NCBI GenBank assembly: GCA_023701005.1
Contig: JAMPXW010000001.1
Location: forward strand, 99,769 to 143,842
Direction of reading: 5' to 3'
DNA from: Burkholderiales bacterium
GTDB lineage: Bacteria; Patescibacteriota; Minisyncoccia; Phycocordibacterales; UBA9973
DNA length: 44,074 nt
Below are positions 39,635-44,074 of this stretch, piece after piece (the stretch's first letter is position 1; each line of letters begins with the position of its first letter). The notes below the pieces were generated by a model, which saw only the letters and a list, made by a program, of their open reading frames with translations, was not told the origin of the DNA and did no database searches. A program made the translations under genes and the position numbers.

Positions 39635-41881
39635 ATGTTATCTAAAAATATATTTAAATTGCATAGCCCTTTTAAGCCAGCAGGCGATCAACCCAAGGCT
39701 ATTTCAGAGATTTTAAGTGGATTAAATAAGGGTATAAATAGACAAACCTTAGTGGGAGCCACAGGAACTGGTAAGACTTTTACCATGGCTAACGTGATAG
39801 AAAAATATAATAAACCTACTTTAGTGATAGCACATAATAAAACCTTGGCAGCCCAATTAGCTTCTGAGTTTAGAGAATTTTTCCCAGATGCAGCAGTACA
39901 TTATTTTGTATCTTATTATGATTATTATCAGCCAGAAGCTTACATGCCGGCATCAGATACATATATTGAAAAAGATTTAAAAATAAATAAAGAAATAGAT
40001 AGACTTAGACATGCCACTACACAGGCCTTACTCACGAGACGTGATGTAATAATAGTTGCCTCAGTTTCTTGTATATATGGTTTGGGTAGTCCTTCAGAAT
40101 ATGAAAAAGTTAATTTAAAACTTAATGTTGGAATGAAAATTGATCGAATGACTTTAATGAAAAAATTAATTGGTATTCATTTTGAAAGGACAAATGCAGA
40201 TTTAAATCCAGGGCAATTTCGTTCTATTGGTTCTATCGTTTCTTTTATGCCTGTTTCTGAGATGATGATGTATCAGATTGATATATTAAATGGAATAATT
40301 TCAAGAATTAGAAAAATAGATCCAGTTTCTTCTAAAATAATTAAAGAGGAAAATAATATTTTTGTTTTTCCTGCGAAACATTTTATTACTGAAGATGTAA
40401 AAAAGAAAAAAGCTTTGGTTGAAATAAAAAAAGAATTAACAAAACAGTTAAAGAAATTTGAGAAAGAAGGGAAATTATTAGAAGCAGAAAGAATAAAGAG
40501 AAGAACAAATTATGATTTATCAATGATAAAAGAAGTTGGATATTGTAGTGGTATAGAAAATTATTCTAGATATTTATCTGGTAAAAAAGAAGGAGAACCA
40601 CCAGAGACATTACTTTCTTATTTTCCGTTTTCCCCGAAGCCTGGCTTAGGGGCAGATGGGAAAAAACAAAAGGCCCTAAGCCAGGCTTCGGGGGAAATTC
40701 CTGATTTTCTGACTATAATTGATGAATCACATGTTACATTACCACAACTTCAAGGTATGTATGCAGGAGATGCCTCACGTAAAAAAACTCTTATAGATTA
40801 TGGTTTTCGTTTGCCTTCAGCAAGAGACAATAGGCCTTTAAAATATGAAGAATTTAAAGAAAGAATAGGGCCTGTTGTGTATACTAGTGCTACTCCAGGA
40901 AATGAAGAAAAAACGGAAAGTGGAAAGTTAATAGAACAGATTATTCGTCCGACTGGTCTTGTAGATCCAGAAATAATAGTGAGACCTGTTAGTGAAAATT
41001 CTCCTCTTGAGAAGTACCCTTTAGGGGGAGGTGGACAAATTATCCACCCCGATACAAGCATCACCCATCAAGAGGGGAATAAGTACCCTGGGCAGATACA
41101 GGATTTTATAAAAGAAACAGAAAAGACAATCAAAAAAGGTTTTCGTGTTTTGGCTACAACTTTGACTAAAAGAATGGCAGAAGATTTGTCTGTATACTTA
41201 AAAGAGAAACATATAAAAGCAGAATATTTACATAGTGATATAAAGACGATAGATAGAATAAAAATTTTGACAAAATTTAGAAGAGGGGAATTCGATATAT
41301 TGGTAGGAGTTAATCTTTTGCGTGAAGGACTTGATCTTCCGGAAGTTGCCTTAATTGGAATTTTGGATGCCGACAAAGAAGGATTTCTTAGATCGGAAAC
41401 ATCTTTGATACAAACCATAGGAAGAGCTGCTCGTAATAGTGAAGGAAAGGTTATTCTTTATGCAGACAACATTACGGGTTCTATGAAAAGAGCAATAGAA
41501 GAGACTACGCGTCGTAGAGATATTCAGTTGGTTTATAATAAAAAGAATGGGATCACTCCGAAAACTATTTTGAAAAATATTAAAGACATAACACAGGAAA
41601 TGGAGAGTGAACATGGCAAGGCTGTAAATACAGAATTAGAATTAGATATTGAATTGTTCAAGAAAGTGTTTACAAAAGAAAAGAGTAATAAAGGTAAAAA
41701 TGAATCTGATTCTATAAAAAATATTTTCATTTCAGATGAAGAAAGAAATAAGATGGTTTATGAAAAGATAATAAAGATGAAAGAGAAAGAAATGAATAGG
41801 GCTGTGAAAGAATTAGATTTTGAGACAGCAGCTATTTTGAGAGATGAAATAATTGTATTAAAAGATAAAATGGATAGATAA
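39635..41881 (+). CDS. uvrB: Excinuclease ABC subunit B with two palindromic-element insertions
   Basis: 748 residues against about 670 usual. It verifies damage in nucleotide excision repair. Walker A is [15 protein letters not shown], the beta-hairpin [14 protein letters not shown], and helicase motifs [30 protein letters not shown] and QTIGRAARN follow, with the C-terminal UVR motif [20 protein letters not shown]. Two stretches are absent from the family. About residues 332-356 (D) sit between LSYFP and [10 protein letters not shown]. About 455-482 (C2) sit between IIVRP and QIQDFIKE. Both are GC-rich palindromes. uvrA follows after 2 bases. No Shine-Dalgarno; it may be co-transcribed with the tRNA. 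Confidence 0.97.
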   Translation: MLSKNIFKLHSPFKPAGDQPKAISEILSGLNKGINRQTLVGATGTGKTFTMANVIEKYNKPTLVIAHNKTLAAQLASEFREFFPDAAVHYFVSYYDYYQPEAYMPASDTYIEKDLKINKEIDRLRHATTQALLTRRDVIIVASVSCIYGLGSPSEYEKVNLKLNVGMKIDRMTLMKKLIGIHFERTNADLNPGQFRSIGSIVSFMPVSEMMMYQIDILNGIISRIRKIDPVSSKIIKEENNIFVFPAKHFITEDVKKKKALVEIKKELTKQLKKFEKEGKLLEAERIKRRTNYDLSMIKEVGYCSGIENYSRYLSGKKEGEPPETLLSYFPFSPKPGLGADGKKQKALSQASGEIPDFLTIIDESHVTLPQLQGMYAGDASRKKTLIDYGFRLPSARDNRPLKYEEFKERIGPVVYTSATPGNEEKTESGKLIEQIIRPTGLVDPEIIVRPVSENSPLEKYPLGGGGQIIHPDTSITHQEGNKYPGQIQDFIKETEKTIKKGFRVLATTLTKRMAEDLSVYLKEKHIKAEYLHSDIKTIDRIKILTKFRRGEFDILVGVNLLREGLDLPEVALIGILDADKEGFLRSETSLIQTIGRAARNSEGKVILYADNITGSMKRAIEETTRRRDIQLVYNKKNGITPKTILKNIKDITQEMESEHGKAVNTELELDIELFKKVFTKEKSNKGKNESDSIKNIFISDEERNKMVYEKIIKMKEKEMNRAVKELDFETAAILRDEIIVLKDKMDR
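40632..40693 (+). repeat. Palindromic element D, in frame inside uvrB
   Basis: Perfect 20-bp inverted repeat, ccccgaagcctggcttaggg (40632-40651) and its complement (40674-40693), around a 22-base spacer. Pairing extends weakly outward. No second copy is recognised in the window. Encodes [20 protein letters not shown]. Confidence 0.9.
40998..41080 (-). repeat. Palindromic element C2, in frame inside uvrB
   Basis: Arms attctcctcttga (40998-41010) and tcaagaggggaat (41068-41080), with inner ggtgga/tccacc. It matches intergenic element C1 (22497-22583) in reverse orientation. A direct repeat aagtaccct lies at 41012-41020 and 41081-41089. Encodes [18 protein letters not shown] and onward. Confidence 0.9.
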
Positions 41882-41883
41882 AA

Positions 41884-44074
41884 ATGAAAAATGAGAAAAA
41901 TATAGACAAAATAATAGTAAAGGGTGCTAGGACACACAATTTAAAGGATATAAATGTAGAGATGCCAAGAAATAAAATGGTTGTCATTACTGGCGTTTCT
42001 GGTTCTGGTAAATCATCTTTGGCTTTTGATACTATTTTTGCTGAAGGACAGAGAAGATATGTAGAATCTTTATCTTCTTATGCTAGGCAGTTTTTGAATC
42101 AAATGCCGAAGCCAGATGTGGATGAAATAACGGGACTTTCTCCTGCTATATCTATTGATCAGAAATCTCGTTCCAACAACCCACGTTCCACTGTCGCCAC
42201 CATCACAGAGATTTATGATTATTTGAGAGTTATGTATGCCCGCATTGGGCATCCGCATTGCCCTTTGTGTGGAGAGGAAATAAAGAAACTTTCTAATGAA
42301 GAAATATTAAATTTTATTTTCGATAAAATAAAAACAATTAACAAAGGTAAGAAAAATAAAAAGTCGGTAATGGGCGTAGAATGGGATGAAACAGAAATAA
42401 AAATATTTTCACCAATTGTGCGTGGACGTAAGGGTGAATATTATCAACTTCTGTATGATTTGTTGAGCAAGGGTTTTTCAGAAATTCGTTTAGATGGAAA
42501 TATAAAAAAACTTCGTGAGCAAATAATTTTATCTAAAAACAAAGCACACAATATTGATATTTTAGTAGACCGTTTTTTAGTTCATGAATTTTCTAACAAC
42601 AAAGAAGCTGCTAGGGTTAGATTGTCTGAAGCCACAGAAAGAGCATTGCTTGAATCAGATGGATTAGTGACAGTTTCTTTCGAAGGAGAAGAATTCACCA
42701 TGTCTTCAAGATTTGCTTGTAAAAATGATGGCTTTTCTTTTCCAGAAATAGAGCCCAGGCTTTTTTCTTTTAATTCTCCTTATGGAGCTTGTGAAGTTTG
42801 CCATGGGTTAGGATCGAAACATTTTCTAGGAGAAGAACCTTGCGATGCTTGTAAAGGAGCAAGACTTAGGAGAGAAGCTTTGAATGTTTTTATTAGTTCA
42901 GGGCAGAAACGCAAAAATATTTTAGAGATTAGTTCTCTTTCTATAGAAGAAGCGGCGGAATTTTTTAAGAGTTTAAAGCTATCAGAACAAGAAAAAGAAA
43001 TTTCTTTCCCTGTTGTTAAGGAGATAGAAGCGAGACTTCAGTTTATGTTAAATGTTGGATTAGATTATTTACAACTTTCTCGTAAAGCAAATACTCTTTC
43101 TGGAGGGGAAGCACAACGCATCAGACTAGCATCACAATTGGGATCGAGGCTTGTAGGGGCTTTGTATGTATTAGATGAACCTACGATAGGCTTACATCAA
43201 CGCGACAATGATAGATTGATCAAGACACTAGAAAATCTTCGTGATTTGGGAAATACTATTTTGATTGTTGAACACGATGAAGATACTATTTACGCATCAG
43301 ATTATATTGTAGATATTGGTCCAAAGGCAGGAGTTCATGGCGGAGAAGTCGTCGTTTCTGGTTATTTAGATGATTTGCTTACTGCGAAAAAGAACACAAA
43401 CAATTCTAGGACATTGGCTTTTTTAAGAGAAGAAGAAAAAATTACAATTCCAGAAAAAAGACGTCAATCTAAAGGAATTTTAAAAGTAGTTGGTGGAAAA
43501 ATTTTTAATATTAAAAATTTAAACGTAGAAATTCCTTTAGGTGTTATGACTTCTGTCACAGGTGTTTCAGGATCGGGTAAAAGTTCTTTAATGTATGAGA
43601 TTTTGTATAAAAATTTACAAGGAAGATTGGAAAGAAAATACAGGACAGCACAAATATTTAATTGTGCTTCTTTTTCTGGCACTGAATATTTATCAAGAGT
43701 AATTTTGATTGATCAGTCTCCGATAGGCAGGACGCCGCGTTCAAATATAATGACTTACACTGGAGCTTTTACTCATATTCGTGATTTGTTTGCTGCCACA
43801 GAAGAGGCAAGATTACGCGGATGGAAATCTAATCGTTTCTCTTTTAATGTTAAAGGTGGACGTTGTGAATCTTGTGAGGGTAATGGGCAGATTGCTGTTG
43901 AAATGCATTTTTTACCTACAGTGTATGTGACTTGCGATGTTTGTAATGGTAAAAGATTTGATAAAGAAACACTCACAGTCAAATATAAAAAGAAAAATAT
44001 ACATGAAGTTCTTCATATGACAGTTGAAGAGGGTTTAACATTTTTTAAAGATATTCCAGCTATATATGATCGCT
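41884..44074 (+). CDS. uvrA: Excinuclease ABC subunit A, 3' end outside the window
   Basis: At least 730 residues, running off the right edge without a stop. It is the damage-recognition ABC ATPase of nucleotide excision repair. First Walker A is [17 protein letters not shown], the signature [18 protein letters not shown] and Walker [16 protein letters not shown]. Second Walker A is [16 protein letters not shown]. Zinc-binding pairs CEVC...CDAC and CESC...CDVC are present. It begins 2 bases after uvrB. No palindromic insertion is seen in the visible part. Confidence 0.97.
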   Translation, partial: MKNEKNIDKIIVKGARTHNLKDINVEMPRNKMVVITGVSGSGKSSLAFDTIFAEGQRRYVESLSSYARQFLNQMPKPDVDEITGLSPAISIDQKSRSNNPRSTVATITEIYDYLRVMYARIGHPHCPLCGEEIKKLSNEEILNFIFDKIKTINKGKKNKKSVMGVEWDETEIKIFSPIVRGRKGEYYQLLYDLLSKGFSEIRLDGNIKKLREQIILSKNKAHNIDILVDRFLVHEFSNNKEAARVRLSEATERALLESDGLVTVSFEGEEFTMSSRFACKNDGFSFPEIEPRLFSFNSPYGACEVCHGLGSKHFLGEEPCDACKGARLRREALNVFISSGQKRKNILEISSLSIEEAAEFFKSLKLSEQEKEISFPVVKEIEARLQFMLNVGLDYLQLSRKANTLSGGEAQRIRLASQLGSRLVGALYVLDEPTIGLHQRDNDRLIKTLENLRDLGNTILIVEHDEDTIYASDYIVDIGPKAGVHGGEVVVSGYLDDLLTAKKNTNNSRTLAFLREEEKITIPEKRRQSKGILKVVGGKIFNIKNLNVEIPLGVMTSVTGVSGSGKSSLMYEILYKNLQGRLERKYRTAQIFNCASFSGTEYLSRVILIDQSPIGRTPRSNIMTYTGAFTHIRDLFAATEEARLRGWKSNRFSFNVKGGRCESCEGNGQIAVEMHFLPTVYVTCDVCNGKRFDKETLTVKYKKKNIHEVLHMTVEEGLTFFKDIPAIYDR

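Noticed and set aside
1-44074. CRISPR arrays, insertion sequences, prophage or toxin-antitoxin genes
   Set aside because: No regularly spaced repeats, transposase, integrase, phage structural genes or recognisable antitoxins were seen.
1-44074. TGA recoding (as in Gracilibacteria/Absconditabacteria)
   Set aside because: TGA ends the gene at 6210-7148 and conserved genes carry no in-frame TGA.

Overview
The window is a low-GC bacterial chromosome segment, most likely from the Candidate Phyla Radiation (Patescibacteria), probably a Parcubacteria-type lineage. This is an inference. It rests on short versions of several housekeeping proteins (HolA-like 215 aa, YebC 179 aa, YidC 242 aa), a secretion cluster of the PrgI / split VirB4 / VirB6-like type, and start codons that generally lack a Shine-Dalgarno sequence. 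TGA is used as a stop (end of the gene at 6210-7148), so the code looks standard. No taxonomic marker such as 16S rRNA is present.

Layout. (1) 1-5761: a partial coiled-coil protein, a UvrD/PcrA helicase and rsmA. (2) 5794-22495: a plus-strand run of twelve genes for a type IV secretion-like envelope machine. It holds several exported proteins, a VirB6/TrbL-like membrane protein, PrgI, a VirB4 ATPase split over two genes, an exported protein that joins a VirB2-like membrane pair to a lytic transglycosylase, and a membrane-anchored protein. No relaxase, coupling protein or VirB8/9/10 is visible. (3) 22583-24616: the classical minus-strand block rpmH-rnpA-yidD-yidC-jag. (4) 24617-27723: the replication origin region with dnaA, dnaN and a small ORF. 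(5) 27720-31649: a class A penicillin-binding protein, tyrS and a 45-residue acidic protein. (6) 31781-35852: ruvB-yebC-ruvC, a structured RNA candidate that resembles 6S RNA in architecture, and a PilB/GspE ATPase. (7) 35918-44074: polA, a membrane methyltransferase-like gene, holA-like, tRNA-Lys(TTT), uvrB and uvrA (cut by the window edge).

The most unusual signal is a set of small GC-rich palindromic elements (about 60-100 bp) that stand out from the AT-rich background. Six sit in frame inside essential or repair genes: two in pcrA, one in rsmA, one in polA, two in uvrB. Two more sit between genes. At least three sequence families recognisably share copies: A in pcrA and rsmA, 55/60 identical with a compensatory base-pair change; B in pcrA and polA in opposite orientations; C in uvrB and in the jag intergenic gap. 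Several copies are bracketed by inverted repeats made of sequence specific to that locus. They resemble in behaviour the protein-coding palindromic elements known from Rickettsia, but the sequences look unrelated and I know of no description in this group.

A second pattern is a -10 box placed 6-8 nt before the start codon in at least eleven genes, which points to widespread leaderless mRNAs. DnaA-box-like sequences occur upstream of dnaA, between dnaA and dnaN, and between ruvB and the RNA gene.
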